Shown here in pieces: positions 6,304-6,312 of a DNA stretch of 6,312 bases (positions are counted from its first letter, which is position 1; every line of letters starts with the position of its first letter). Position numbers and translations under genes: made by a program. The DNA is taken from assembly GCA_900554875.1 (NCBI GenBank), contig USJA01000061.1, positions 1-6,312 of the forward strand. Reading direction: 5' to 3'. The notes beneath the pieces were generated by a model. That model did not search any database. It was not told where the DNA came from and saw nothing but the letters and a program-made list of their open reading frames with translations. The DNA is from an uncultured Clostridium sp. GTDB lineage: Bacteria; Bacillota; Clostridia; TANB77; CAG-465.

Positions 6304-6312
6304 ATGAAAAAA
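6304..6312 (+). CDS. First three codons of a further gene (partial)
   Basis: ATG AAA AAA runs to the window edge. GAGGTGA at 6288-6294, nine bases before the ATG, is a strong Shine-Dalgarno sequence, so translation very probably starts here. MKK is compatible with another signal peptide, but three codons say nothing about product. A candidate promoter lies just upstream, so this gene may be transcribed separately from the three preceding it. Confidence 0.6.

Overview
This AT-rich window looks like a low-GC Bacillota chromosome, most likely of the class Clostridia. The evidence is heavy use of ATA and AGA codons, strong AGAGG/GAGGTGA ribosome binding sites, and the families present: papain-like peptidases fused to Big_2 immunoglobulin-like repeats, dockerin and cohesin. 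The species cannot be named from sequence alone.

Layout: three complete genes lie head to tail on the + strand with gaps of 34 and 19 bases. They are probably one transcription unit. Genes 1 (42-2411) and 2 (2446-4809) are tandem paralogues encoding secreted C1A (papain-family) cysteine peptidases of 789 and 787 residues. Each has a signal peptide, an acidic pro-region, a peptidase domain with Gln/Cys/His/Asn catalytic residues, one divergent Ig-like domain, three Big_2-like domains and a C-terminal two-repeat dockerin-like domain. Gene 3 (4829-6133) encodes a secreted 434-residue protein with an N-terminal cohesin-like domain, two Big_2-like domains and the same type of dockerin. After it come a long A/U-rich hairpin (possible terminator), a candidate promoter, and the first three codons of a fourth gene with a strong ribosome binding site.

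The main observation is that all three proteins end in the same 232-residue block (Big_2, Big_2, dockerin), alignable from end to end without a gap, while their N-terminal halves differ: peptidase in two and cohesin in one. Cohesin and dockerin are the classic plug-and-socket modules of cellulosomes. Here the dockerins are on proteases and the only visible cohesin is in the adjacent gene, so the locus may encode an extracellular protease assembly rather than a polysaccharide-degrading one. That is inference: neither binding nor proteolysis is shown by the sequence. The leader of gene 1 resembles the gene 1-gene 2 spacer, and another gene starts at the right edge, so the cluster may continue beyond the window.
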